Shown: positions 28,324 through 37,453 of the stretch, piece after piece
How positions within the stretch are numbered: position 1 is the first letter of the stretch
How the letters are laid out: each line of letters starts with the position of its first letter
Assembly: GCA_020740485.1 (NCBI GenBank)
Contig: DYMN01000003.1
Coordinates: 1 to 64,000, forward strand
Direction of reading: 5' to 3'
DNA length: 64,000 nucleotides
Source: Polaribacter sp.
GTDB taxonomy: Bacteria; Bacteroidota; Bacteroidia; Flavobacteriales; Flavobacteriaceae
The notes under the pieces: model-generated
The model's input: the letters and a program-made list of their open reading frames with translations, nothing else
What the model was told of the DNA's origin: nothing
Database searches by the model: none
Position numbers and translations under genes: made by a program

Positions 28324-28800
28324 TTAAAATTTTAACAAATTCATATTTTTAATTCGTTGCAAATCTACTATTTCTGCGGTATAGATTTGCGGAATTTGAA
28401 TTAACTTTTCGATAAATTCATTAAAAAAAAGATTGTTTTCTTCTCCTTCAATTTTTAGAAAATATTTTGTCTTTGGGAATTCTTTGAGATAGTGAACTGG
28501 TTTTTCAGAGATAGTTTCCATATCGGCAAATAAGCCGCTTTTTATAACTTCTGATTTTAGTTGGTAATTCTGAAGCAAGTACCAATCTCTGAAGTGCGAT
28601 TCGTCTTTGTATTCAAAAACTGAAAAAAGTACTTTATTTTTCTCATCCGAAATGGCGTGAGTTTTTACAAAATGCATTTGAAAAAAATAATTGAGTAAAA
28701 ATGCCATTCTATAATCTTCTTCTTCAGTATAAATAGCAATAAGTATAAAATCTTCTTCAAAAAAATCGTCTAATGTTAATTTAATTGATTTGGATTTCAT
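28324..28800 (-). CDS. IPExxxVDY family protein
   Basis: C-terminal IPQIYTAEIVDL variant of the IPExxxVDY motif; gene order fabF-rnc-this-pyk. Confidence 0.8.
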   Translation of the reverse strand: MKSKSIKLTLDDFFEEDFILIAIYTEEEDYRMAFLLNYFFQMHFVKTHAISDEKNKVLFSVFEYKDESHFRDWYLLQNYQLKSEVIKSGLFADMETISEKPVHYLKEFPKTKYFLKIEGEENNLFFNEFIEKLIQIPQIYTAEIVDLQRIKNMNLLKF

Positions 28801-28818
28801 TGATTTAGGAAAATAAAA

Positions 28819-29577
28819 CTATTTTTGAGTTGAACTTTGTTGGGAAATTCCTTGGTCCTGTAATGCATAATAAGCTCTTTTGCAAGCTATTTCTTCCGCC
28901 TTTTTCTTTGATGTAGAACGTCCTTTACTTATTATTTCGTTGTTAACCAAGAGCTTTACGCTGAAGTGCTTTTCGTGATCCTTACCGGAATCTTCATAGA
29001 TATCAAAATAATATTTATGATGGTGTTTTTGACACCATTCAATAAATAAGCTTTTATAACTCGTTATTTTTCCTTGTAATTTTTGCAGATCGTCATAAGG
29101 GTCAAGTAATTTTTTTTGAATAAATTTATCCATCACTTCAAACCCTCGGTCTAAATAAATAGCAGCAACAAGTGCTTCGAACAAATCGCCATAAGCATTG
29201 TAGCTGAACTTTCGCTTAGAATTCGGTCTTTTAGCTAAACTTACTAAATCTAAGTCTTTACCAACTTCATTTAAATGTTCGCGACTTACAATTTTAGAAC
29301 GCATTTGGGTTAAATCGCCTTCACGACTCTCGGGTAAATTGTGATACAAATAAGTTGTTATAGAAGCATCTAATAATGAATCGCCTAAAAATTCCAAACG
29401 TTCATAATTGATTACAGAACCTTTATGATCTACTTTACTTTCAGATTTATGGGTGAATGCTATTTTATAAAAAGAAATATCCTTCGGTTTATGTCCTATG
29501 AGTTTTTTAATAGATCCAGTAAATTCATCTTCTTTTTCCCAAATTGAAGAAAACCTTATTTTTTGAATGAAATTCAT
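28819..29577 (-). CDS. rnc: Ribonuclease III
   Basis: NYERLEFLGDSLLDASITTYLY catalytic motif, dsRBD (GKITSYKSLFIEWCQKHHHKYYFDI...GRSTSKKKAEEIACKRAYYAL). Confidence 0.96.
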   Translation of the reverse strand: MNFIQKIRFSSIWEKEDEFTGSIKKLIGHKPKDISFYKIAFTHKSESKVDHKGSVINYERLEFLGDSLLDASITTYLYHNLPESREGDLTQMRSKIVSREHLNEVGKDLDLVSLAKRPNSKRKFSYNAYGDLFEALVAAIYLDRGFEVMDKFIQKKLLDPYDDLQKLQGKITSYKSLFIEWCQKHHHKYYFDIYEDSGKDHEKHFSVKLLVNNEIISKGRSTSKKKAEEIACKRAYYALQDQGISQQSSTQK

Positions 29578-29580
29578 TTC

Positions 29581-30828
29581 CTATAATTTCCTAAAGGCAA
29601 TACAAGCATTGTGTCCACCAAATCCAAAAGTGTTACTCAAGGCAACATTTACATTCCTGTTTTGAGCTACATTAAATGTAAAATTCAATTTATTATCCAA
29701 TTGATCATCATCCGTAAAATGATTGATGGTCGGTGGAACTATACCATGAACTAAGGTCAAAATAGAAGCTATGGCTTCAATAGCACCTGCAGCCCCCAAT
29801 AAATGACCGGTCATTGATTTGGTAGAATTAATGTTGATGTTATAAGCATGATCACCGAATACGGCTTGAATGGCTTTGACTTCGGAAATATCGCCCAGCG
29901 GAGTTGCAGTCCCGTGAACATTAATAACATCTACTTCTTCGGGCTGTAATCCGGCATCGCGTAAACAGTTTTCCATCACCAATTTTGCTCCCAAACCTTC
30001 AGGATGTGGTGCCGTAATATGATAGGCATCGGCTGATAGCCCTCCACCTATAATTTCAGCGTATATTTTAGCGCCACGCGCTTTAGCACGTTCATATTCT
30101 TCTAAAATCAAAACTCCGGCGCCTTCTCCCGACACAAAACCATCTCGGTCTTTGTCAAAAGGTCTTGAGGCAGTTTTAGGATCGTCATTGCGAGTAGATA
30201 ATGCTTGTAATGCATTAAAACCACCTATTCCAGCTTCAATAACAGTTGCTTCCGAACCTCCGGCAAGCATCACGTCCGCATGACCTAATCTGATGTAGTT
30301 TAAGGCATCTATAATAGCATTAGAAGAGGATGCACAAGCCGAAACCGTTGCAAAGTTAGGTCCGTGAAATCCATATTTGATTGAAATTTGCCCTGGGGCA
30401 ATATCAGCTATCATTTTGGGGATGAAAAACGGATTAAAGCGAGGAGTCCCGTTTCCCTTACTAAATTCAGACACTTCATCTTGAAATGTTTTAATACCAC
30501 CTATTCCGGCTCCCCAAATAACACCTATTCTGTTCAAATCTTCTTTTTCTAAATCTATTTTAGAATCTAAAACGGCTTCATCAGCTGCCACCATGGCAAA
30601 CTGCGTAAATCTGTCCATTTTACGTGCTTCCTTAGGATGCATAAATTGAGTAGGATCAAAGTTTTTTACTTCACACGCAAATTGGGTCTTAAATAAAGAA
30701 GCATCAAATAACGTTATAGGGGCAGCGCCACTGACGCCGTTTTTTAAACCTTCCCAATACTCGTTTACTGTATTTCCAATTGGAGTTAGCGCACCTAAAC
30801 CGGTAACAACAACACGTCTTTTATCCAT
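29581..30828 (-). CDS. fabF: Beta-ketoacyl-ACP synthase II
   Basis: RRVVVTGLGALTPIG, VSACASSSNAIIDA, NVHGTATPLGD, KSMTGHLLGAAGAIEA, NTFGFGGHNAC. Confidence 0.97.
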   Translation of the reverse strand: MDKRRVVVTGLGALTPIGNTVNEYWEGLKNGVSGAAPITLFDASLFKTQFACEVKNFDPTQFMHPKEARKMDRFTQFAMVAADEAVLDSKIDLEKEDLNRIGVIWGAGIGGIKTFQDEVSEFSKGNGTPRFNPFFIPKMIADIAPGQISIKYGFHGPNFATVSACASSSNAIIDALNYIRLGHADVMLAGGSEATVIEAGIGGFNALQALSTRNDDPKTASRPFDKDRDGFVSGEGAGVLILEEYERAKARGAKIYAEIIGGGLSADAYHITAPHPEGLGAKLVMENCLRDAGLQPEEVDVINVHGTATPLGDISEVKAIQAVFGDHAYNININSTKSMTGHLLGAAGAIEAIASILTLVHGIVPPTINHFTDDDQLDNKLNFTFNVAQNRNVNVALSNTFGFGGHNACIAFRKL

Positions 30829-30907
30829 AAAATGATTAAAACTTTAGTTAAATATTATATTAGTTAGTAGCGTCGTAAAAGTACTAAGAATTTTGATAAA
30901 CACAAAA

Positions 30908-30939
30908 AAAGCTATGGAATTTTAAAAAACCATAGCTTT
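30908..30939 (-). terminator. Terminator/attenuator-like hairpin between acpP and fabF
   Basis: AAAGCTATGG...CCATAGCTTT; read on the minus strand, the second arm is followed by a T-run. Confidence 0.7.
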
Positions 30940-30960
30940 GAAATTGTCTAACAATGAGTT

Positions 30961-31197
30961 TTATTTCAATGCCTCTTCGATAAATTTGATGGCTTGACCA
31001 ACAGTTTGGATGTTTTCTGCTTGATCATCAGGGATTTGAATATCGAATTCTTTTTCGAATTCCATGATAAGCTCAACTGTATCCAATGAGTCTGACCCTA
31101 AGTCGTTAGTGAAGCTTGCTTCTGGTGTAACTTCGTTTTCGTCAACGCCTAATTTATCAATGATAATGGCTTTTACTCTTGATGCAATGTCTGACAT
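30961..31197 (-). CDS. acpP: Acyl carrier protein
   Basis: [30 protein letters not shown] phosphopantetheine site. Confidence 0.98.
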   Translation of the reverse strand: MSDIASRVKAIIIDKLGVDENEVTPEASFTNDLGSDSLDTVELIMEFEKEFDIQIPDDQAENIQTVGQAIKFIEEALK

Positions 31198-31509
31198 AAT
31201 ATCTTATGGTTTATAGTTAATTACGGGGGCAAAAATAGAAAAAAAATTAATATCAAACTTCTTTTTGTGAAAAACTTATATTTTTTGTAGTCCATTCAAT
31301 GACTATTAAGTTCGTGCAATTTTTAATTAACTTCTATTAAATCAAGTGGATGTACCTGTTAGCACCCCATTTAAAAGGTGAATATTTTCATAAGAATACG
31401 CGTTATTCTTAAAATATTAACTTAAATTTTATTAACACTTTTTTATTTATTAATAAAAAAAAACACATCTTTGCATTTAATATTAACAACCAAAAAAATT
31501 AAAAACATT

Positions 31510-31962
31510 ATGGGACTATTTTCATTTATTAAAAATGCCGGCGCCAAAGTATTCGGAATCGGAAAAACTACTGAAGAAACTAATGTTGACAAAGCAGCAG
31601 CGTTAGTAAAATCAATCGAAAAATATGGATTTGGCGTTAGAGATCTCAATATTGAATTGGATGGTGATGTAGCTAAAGTTTGGGGCGAAGTTGACGCTCA
31701 AGAAACCAAAGAAAAAGTGGTATTGGCTATTGGAAACACGGAAGGTGTTGCTTCCGTTGATGACAAAATGACTGTTGTAGAACAAAAAGCTGAAGCTCAA
31801 TTCTACACCGTAGTTAGCGGAGATTCTTTGAGCAAAATAGCAAAACAATACTACGGTGATCCTATGAAATATCCGGTAATTTTCGAAGCTAACAAACCGA
31901 TGTTACAAGATGTAGATTTGATTTACCCCGGTCAAGTATTGAGAATTCCAAACTTAGATTAG
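31510..31962 (+). CDS. BON + LysM domain protein (Kbp/YgaU-like)
   Basis: BON-like region ELDGDVAKVWGEVDAQETKEKVVLAIGNTEGVASVDD; LysM FYTVVSGDSLSKIAKQYYGDPMKYPVIFEANKPMLQDVDLIYPGQVLRIP. ATG at 31510 preferred over TTG 31471. Confidence 0.9.
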   Translation: MGLFSFIKNAGAKVFGIGKTTEETNVDKAAALVKSIEKYGFGVRDLNIELDGDVAKVWGEVDAQETKEKVVLAIGNTEGVASVDDKMTVVEQKAEAQFYTVVSGDSLSKIAKQYYGDPMKYPVIFEANKPMLQDVDLIYPGQVLRIPNLD

Positions 31963-32006
31963 ATCTCACCCTACTCGGGTTGTAATCTTATAACTTTATA
32001 AATTAG

Positions 32007-32042
32007 GCACTTTTACAATTTTTTTTGTAAAAGTGCTTTTTT
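32007..32042 (+). terminator. Rho-independent-like terminator
   Basis: GCACTTTTACAA-N6-TTGTAAAAGTGC followed by TTTTTT. Confidence 0.85.
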
Positions 32043-32059
32043 ATTTCAAATCAAATATT

Positions 32060-32067
32060 TACTTTTG
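32060..32067 (+). promoter_or_regulatory. Bacteroidota -7 element TACTTTTG
   Basis: Match to TAnnTTTG upstream of rplM. Confidence 0.55.
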
Positions 32068-32134
32068 CAACCTCTTTTTAGAGAAACAATTAGTTCATTA
32101 ATTTATTAACACACAAAAAACCGATAGATTCAGT

Positions 32135-32590
32135 ATGAATACATTGAGTTACAAAACAGTGTCGGCTAACAAAGTAACAGCCCAAAAACAATGGGTGTTA
32201 GTGGACGCGGACGGGCAAACCTTGGGCCGTTTAGCATCAAAAGTAGCTAGTCTACTTAGAGGTAAGTACAAAACCAACTTCACGCCACACGTAGATTGTG
32301 GTGACAACGTAGTAATTATCAACGCGGACAAAATCGTTTTGACCGGAAACAAATGGAATGACAAAACTTATATTCGTCATACCGGTTATCCAGGCGGACA
32401 ACGTGAAAGAGTAGCCAAAGATTTAATTGTAAAACGCCCTATTCGTATGGTGGAAATCGCTGTAAAAGGCATGTTACCTAAAAATAAATTAGGTAGTGCC
32501 ATTTATAGAAATCTTTATGTTTATGCCGGAAACGAGCACAAACAAGAAGCTCAAAAACCTACATTGTTGAACCTAAACGATTTGAAATAA
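32135..32590 (+). CDS. rplM: 50S ribosomal protein L13
   Basis: [29 protein letters not shown]-equivalent [22 protein letters not shown]; adjacent to rpsI. Confidence 0.98.
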   Translation: MNTLSYKTVSANKVTAQKQWVLVDADGQTLGRLASKVASLLRGKYKTNFTPHVDCGDNVVIINADKIVLTGNKWNDKTYIRHTGYPGGQRERVAKDLIVKRPIRMVEIAVKGMLPKNKLGSAIYRNLYVYAGNEHKQEAQKPTLLNLNDLK

Positions 32591-32591
32591 A

Positions 32592-32978
32592 ATGGAAACA
32601 GTACACAAAATAGGCAGGAGAAAAACGGCTGTAGCTCGTGTTTTCTTAAAAGAAGGTAAAGGAACTATTACGGTCAACGATCGTGAATTTGAAAAATATT
32701 TTCCAATGCCCACCCTACAATACAAGGTAATGCAACCATTAGTATTGACCAACAACGACAAAACATTTGACATATTCGTTACTGTTAAAGGTGGAGGCGT
32801 AAAAGGACAAGCAGAAGCTGTACGTTTAGCTATAGCGCGTGCTTTGTCTGAAATTAATCAAGAATTTAGAGCAATTTTAAAACCAGAAGGACTTCTTACC
32901 CGTGACGCTCGAATGGTGGAACGCAAGAAATTCGGTCAGAAAAAAGCCCGTAAGAGATTCCAATTCTCTAAACGTTAA
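32592..32978 (+). CDS. rpsI: 30S ribosomal protein S9
   Basis: GRRKTAVARVFLKEGKG; C-terminal KKFGQKKARKRFQFSKR. Confidence 0.98.
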   Translation: METVHKIGRRKTAVARVFLKEGKGTITVNDREFEKYFPMPTLQYKVMQPLVLTNNDKTFDIFVTVKGGGVKGQAEAVRLAIARALSEINQEFRAILKPEGLLTRDARMVERKKFGQKKARKRFQFSKR

Positions 32979-32984
32979 AAAAAT

Positions 32985-33041
32985 GTTTCAAGTTTCACGT
33001 TTTTTGTTTCAAGATTGACATCAAAACGTGAAACATGAAAC
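32985..33041. repeat. Long inverted repeat downstream of rpsI
   Basis: GTTTCAAGTTTCACGTTTT (32985-33003) vs AAAACGTGAAACATGAAAC (33023-33041): 18/19 complementary. Confidence 0.85.
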
Positions 33042-33121
33042 TTCAAACAATAATTATAAACCTGTTTTTAGTTGAAAATTATTTAGCATCCAAATAATGG
33101 AGACCATTTTTAAAAGATAGA

Positions 33122-33171
33122 AGTATGAAGTTGGAAGTATGAAGTTGGAAGTGTGAAGTTGGAAGTATGAA
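33122..33171. repeat. 14-bp tandem repeat AGTATGAAGTTGGA, about 3.6 copies
   Basis: Copies at 33122, 33136, 33150 (one substitution) and partial at 33164, between rpsI and rpsB. Confidence 0.9.
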
Positions 33172-33269
33172 AATTACTACAAACTTTAAACTTTAAACCA
33201 TAAACTTTAAACTAAATTAATGCTACTTTGTTATTGCTAACTCAACGGAACGTAAATCAATTTTAAAAA

Positions 33270-33992
33270 ATGTCACAAATTGACGTAAAACAACTCATCG
33301 AAGCAGGTGTTCACTTTGGACACTTAACCCGCAAATGGAACCCAAATATGGCTCAGTATATTTACGCTGAGCGCAATGGTGTTCATATCATTGACCTATA
33401 CAAAACCGCTGCTAAAATGGAGGAAGCAGGAGAAGCATTGAAAAAAATCGCTGCTTCAGGTCGCAGAGTATTGTATGTTTCTACAAAAAAACAAGCCAAA
33501 GACAGTATTGCTGACAATGCTAAAGTGGTAAACATGCCCTATATTACTGAAAGATGGCCCGGTGGTATGTTGACCAACTTTCAAACCATACGTAAAGCGG
33601 TAAAAAAAATGTCAAACATTGACCGTATGAAAACCGACGGTTCCTTTGACGCTCTTTCTAAAAGAGAAAAACTACAAATAGAACGCCAAAGAGCTAAATT
33701 GGAAAAAAACTTAGGGTCTATTGCCGATATGACTAAAATTCCGGGAGCTTTGATTGTAATAGATGTTAAAAAAGAACACATTGCAGTAGCAGAAGCCAAC
33801 CGATTGAATATTCCGGTATTTGCCATGGTTGATACTAATTCAGATCCTCGTCCTATTGACTTTGTAATTCCATCGAATGATGATGCATCAAAATCAATAG
33901 ATAAAGTTTTGGGTTATTTAACTGCTGCTATCACAGAAGGATTGGCAGACAAGAAAGCAAGCAAAGCAAAAGAAGACGAGAGCGAAGCTTAA
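33270..33992 (+). CDS. rpsB: 30S ribosomal protein S2
   Basis: LIEAGVHFGHLTRKWNPNMAQYIYAERNGVHIIDLYKT; ERWPGGMLTNF. Confidence 0.98.
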   Translation: MSQIDVKQLIEAGVHFGHLTRKWNPNMAQYIYAERNGVHIIDLYKTAAKMEEAGEALKKIAASGRRVLYVSTKKQAKDSIADNAKVVNMPYITERWPGGMLTNFQTIRKAVKKMSNIDRMKTDGSFDALSKREKLQIERQRAKLEKNLGSIADMTKIPGALIVIDVKKEHIAVAEANRLNIPVFAMVDTNSDPRPIDFVIPSNDDASKSIDKVLGYLTAAITEGLADKKASKAKEDESEA

Positions 33993-34045
33993 TCTATTCT
34001 TTTTTTAATAGTAAAATATATTTAAATTAAAACTATAAATAACGT

Positions 34046-34867
34046 ATGGCTACCATAACCGCAAAAGACGTAAACGATTTAAGACAAATCACCGGAGCCG
34101 GCATGATGGATTGTAAAAAAGCTTTGGTTGAAGCTGATGGTGATAGAGAATTGGCGATTGAAATATTGAGAAAAAAGGGACAAAAAGTAGCTGCTAACCG
34201 AGCTGACAGAGATTCTTCAGAAGGAGCTGTTATTGCAAAAGTAAGTGCTGATTTTACTAAAGGCGTTATCATTTCATTGAACTGTGAAACAGATTTCGTA
34301 GCAAAAAATGAAGCTTACGTAGCTTTGGCACATCGTTTTGCAGAAATCGCATTAAATGCAGCTGATAAAGAAGCCTTTTTTGCAGCACCTTTTGACAAAA
34401 TTACTGTGGCTGAGAAATTAATAGAACAAACCGGAGTTATCGGTGAGAAAATTGAAATCGGAGCTTTTGAAACCATCGAAGCACCATTTGTGAATTTCTA
34501 TATCCATTCAGGAAATAAAATAGCTACTTTGGTAGGTTTATCTGCTAACGTTACAGGCGCTGATTTAGTCGCCAAAGATGTGGCAATGCAAGCTGCTGCG
34601 ATGAGTCCTATTGCTCTAGACGAAGCCGCAGTAAATCAAAGCGTGATAGAAAAAGAAATTGAAATTGCTAAAGAACAATTACGTCAAGAAGGCAAACCGG
34701 AAGCTATGTTAGACAATATCGCTAAAGGTAAATTGCAACGTTTCTTCAAAGACAATACTTTGGTAAACCAAGAGTTTATTAAAGATCACCATATGAATGT
34801 AGCTCAATATGTAAAAACTTTGGGCGATGTGAAAGTGGTTAGTTTTAGAAGAGTAGCTTTAGGATAA
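34046..34867 (+). CDS. tsf: Elongation factor Ts
   Basis: DLRQITGAGMMDCKKALVEADGD; ISLNCETDFVAKNEAY. Confidence 0.98.
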   Translation: MATITAKDVNDLRQITGAGMMDCKKALVEADGDRELAIEILRKKGQKVAANRADRDSSEGAVIAKVSADFTKGVIISLNCETDFVAKNEAYVALAHRFAEIALNAADKEAFFAAPFDKITVAEKLIEQTGVIGEKIEIGAFETIEAPFVNFYIHSGNKIATLVGLSANVTGADLVAKDVAMQAAAMSPIALDEAAVNQSVIEKEIEIAKEQLRQEGKPEAMLDNIAKGKLQRFFKDNTLVNQEFIKDHHMNVAQYVKTLGDVKVVSFRRVALG

Positions 34868-34891
34868 GCGATAAAACAATCTATTTTTTTA

Positions 34892-34932
34892 AAAGAAACC
34901 TTTTCACTTTCTGTGGAAAGGTTTCTTTGGTT
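34892..34932 (+). terminator. Terminator-like hairpin after tsf
   Basis: AAAGAAACCTTTTC...GAAAGGTTTCTTTGGTTTTT. Confidence 0.75.
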
Positions 34933-34959
34933 TTTGGCGACGTCAAGACTTCAAATACC

Positions 34960-35110
34960 ACGAGAAATTTCTCGTTGTAGTATATCAAACCTTTGCTTAT
35001 TGCAAGCAAGCCACATCAAATATACGGGTTTTTTTTAGTTTTACAAAGTTATGAACTTTAGCAAACTTCTTATTTCTTAAAGTAAGGGCTTCACTACCAG
35101 TGAAACCCTT
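34960..35110. repeat. Intergenic region with a 16-bp palindrome and a second hairpin
   Basis: ACGAGAAATTTCTCGT (34960-34975); AAGGGCTTCACT-ACC-AGTGAAACCCTT (35084-35110), 11/12 bp pairing. Confidence 0.65.
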
Positions 35111-35369
35111 ATTTAAACTCTGGTTAATAAAGAGTAATCGCACGGTTGCCGATAAACACATTGACGTTCTGGTTGACAAACCAAAAAAGAAACCATCGAA
35201 AAATGGCAAAGATTTATAAAACTCCTATAGTATTTTATTGTTATTTTTGTAATATTTAAGTATTAAAATTATATTTAAATCAAATTTGTGCTATTAAATG
35301 TATAAAAAGTGCTATTTATTATTAGTTAATGCTATTAAATTTGTATAACTAACCTTAACATTTAAAATT

Positions 35370-36875
35370 ATGAGTAATTTAGTTCAAAGACCACAACTTA
35401 AAGAAAGGTATGATAATTATATCAACGGAAAATGGACTGCACCTTCAACAGGACAATACTTTGAAGTGCTTTCGCCGATAGATGCTAAATTAATGTCTAA
35501 AGCGGCACATTCTACTAAATTAGATATTGAAATGGCTGTGAATGCTGCAGTTGAATCTTTCAAATCATTTAGTCAAACATCGGCTACTGAGCGTAGTATT
35601 ATGTTGAATAAAATTGCAGACCGAATTGAAGAAAATTTAGCACATATAGCAGCTGTTGAAACGTTGGATAATGGAAAAGCAATTCGTGAAACGATGGCGG
35701 CAGATATTCCATTAGCAATTGACCACTTTAGATATTTTGCGAGTGTCATTCGTGCAGAAGAAGGTTCAATTACCGAGTTAGATAAAGATACCGTTTCTAT
35801 TATTGTACACGAGCCTATTGGAGTGATTGCACAAATTATTCCTTGGAATTTCCCTATTTTAATGGCTGTTTGGAAATTAGCACCTGCATTGGCAGCAGGT
35901 AATTGTGTGGTATTGAAACCCGCAGAAAGCACGCCAATTTCAATTATGGTATTGATGGAAATTATAGGCGATTTAATCCCAGCAGGTGTTGTAAATATAG
36001 TAAATGGTTTTGGTGCTGAATTAGGAAGAGCATTAGTTACCAACCCTAGAGTGGCTAAAGCGGCCTTTACAGGTTCAACAGCAACGGGTAGATTGGTGAT
36101 GCAATATGCTACTGAAAATATTATTCCAGTTACATTAGAACTAGGTGGAAAATCACCTAATATATTCTTCCCATCAGTTATGGATGCTGATGATGAATTT
36201 TTAGATAAAGCGTTGGAAGGTGCTGTTCTTTTTGCTCTAAATCAGGGTGAAGTTTGTACATGTCCTTCTAGACTTTTAATCCATGAGTCGATTTATGATC
36301 AATTTATTGAAAAAGTTTTGGCAAGAGTACAGGCTATTAAAACAGGTAATCCATTAGACTCTACTGTGATGATGGGTGCTCTAGCTTCTCAAGTTCAAAA
36401 AGATAAAATTCTGTCATATATAAAATTAGGTAAAGAGGAAGGTGCTGAATTATTATGTGGTGGTGATGTGAATCATTTAGATGGTGACTTAGAAGGTGGT
36501 TATTATATTCAGCCTACATTGTTCAAAGGACATAATAAAATGCGTATTTTCCAAGAGGAAATTTTTGGACCTGTATTGGCTGTAACTACTTTTAAAACGA
36601 CTGAAGAAGCTATCGAAATTGCAAACGATACCTTGTATGGTTTAGGTGCAGGAGTATGGACGCGTGACGCACACGAAATATACCAAGTTCCAAGAGCTAT
36701 AAAAGCTGGTAGAGTATGGGTAAATCAATATCATGCTTATCCTGCAGGAGCACCATTTGGTGGGTATAAACAATCAGGTATTGGTAGAGAAAATCATAAA
36801 ATGATGTTGGATCATTACCGTCAAACAAAGAACATGCTGATTTCTTACAATAAAAATAAATTAGGCTTCTTTTAG
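35370..36875 (+). CDS. NAD-dependent aldehyde dehydrogenase
   Basis: [62 protein letters not shown]; linked to DUF779. Confidence 0.95.
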   Translation: MSNLVQRPQLKERYDNYINGKWTAPSTGQYFEVLSPIDAKLMSKAAHSTKLDIEMAVNAAVESFKSFSQTSATERSIMLNKIADRIEENLAHIAAVETLDNGKAIRETMAADIPLAIDHFRYFASVIRAEEGSITELDKDTVSIIVHEPIGVIAQIIPWNFPILMAVWKLAPALAAGNCVVLKPAESTPISIMVLMEIIGDLIPAGVVNIVNGFGAELGRALVTNPRVAKAAFTGSTATGRLVMQYATENIIPVTLELGGKSPNIFFPSVMDADDEFLDKALEGAVLFALNQGEVCTCPSRLLIHESIYDQFIEKVLARVQAIKTGNPLDSTVMMGALASQVQKDKILSYIKLGKEEGAELLCGGDVNHLDGDLEGGYYIQPTLFKGHNKMRIFQEEIFGPVLAVTTFKTTEEAIEIANDTLYGLGAGVWTRDAHEIYQVPRAIKAGRVWVNQYHAYPAGAPFGGYKQSGIGRENHKMMLDHYRQTKNMLISYNKNKLGFF

Positions 36876-36887
36876 TAGATTATTAGC

Positions 36888-36917
36888 GAACCCAGTGTAA
36901 TGCTGGGTTTGTTTTTA
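36888..36917 (+). terminator. Terminator-like hairpin
   Basis: AACCCAG-TGTAATG-CTGGGTT followed by TGTTTTT. Confidence 0.75.
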
Positions 36918-37046
36918 TAAACAATTAAATCTTATGTTGACTTAAATTTTAAAAACCTATAAGTCATATAACCTTAGATCAAGTTTTGTGCATTTATTTT
37001 TAAGAGCATTTAAGAAAGATGTTAAGGTGATAAAACAATCCAAAAT

Positions 37047-37427
37047 ATGGAAAAAATAAAACGTTTAGAAGCTACCGAAAAAGCAATGGAACTAATCAAA
37101 ATGTTATCTGAAAAGTTTGGTGATTTGATGTTTTACCAAGCGGGGGGTTGTTGTGAGGGAACACAACCGCAATGTTTTGAAAAAGGTGGATTTTATTTAA
37201 GGTTTGGTGATGTTTGCATTGGAACCATTCAAGGGTTTGAATTTTGGCTGGATAAAGATTTGTTTGAATATTGGAAATACGCTCATTTTACCTTAGATGT
37301 CACCGATGGTATTGGAGCTGGTGGATTTTCATTAGAGACGCCTTACGGAAAAACATTTAAAGTAAATTACCGATTATTTACTGATGAAGAAGCAGCTAAT
37401 TTAGTAGCGGTGGTGTTGAATGAATAA
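37047..37427 (+). CDS. DUF779 domain protein
   Basis: LMFYQAGGCCEGTQPQCFEKGGF, typical ALDH partner. Confidence 0.9.
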   Translation: MEKIKRLEATEKAMELIKMLSEKFGDLMFYQAGGCCEGTQPQCFEKGGFYLRFGDVCIGTIQGFEFWLDKDLFEYWKYAHFTLDVTDGIGAGGFSLETPYGKTFKVNYRLFTDEEAANLVAVVLNE

Positions 37428-37453
37428 TTGGTAATTGAATTACTGTTAATTAT

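Noticed and set aside
34997-35209. 70-aa minus-strand ORF after tsf as a protein-coding gene
   Set aside because: No recognisable domain, and hairpin sequences run through it; treated as a non-coding repeat candidate instead.
35573-36043. 156-aa antisense ORF within the aldehyde dehydrogenase gene
   Set aside because: Shadow of a highly conserved plus-strand coding region; no recognisable domain.
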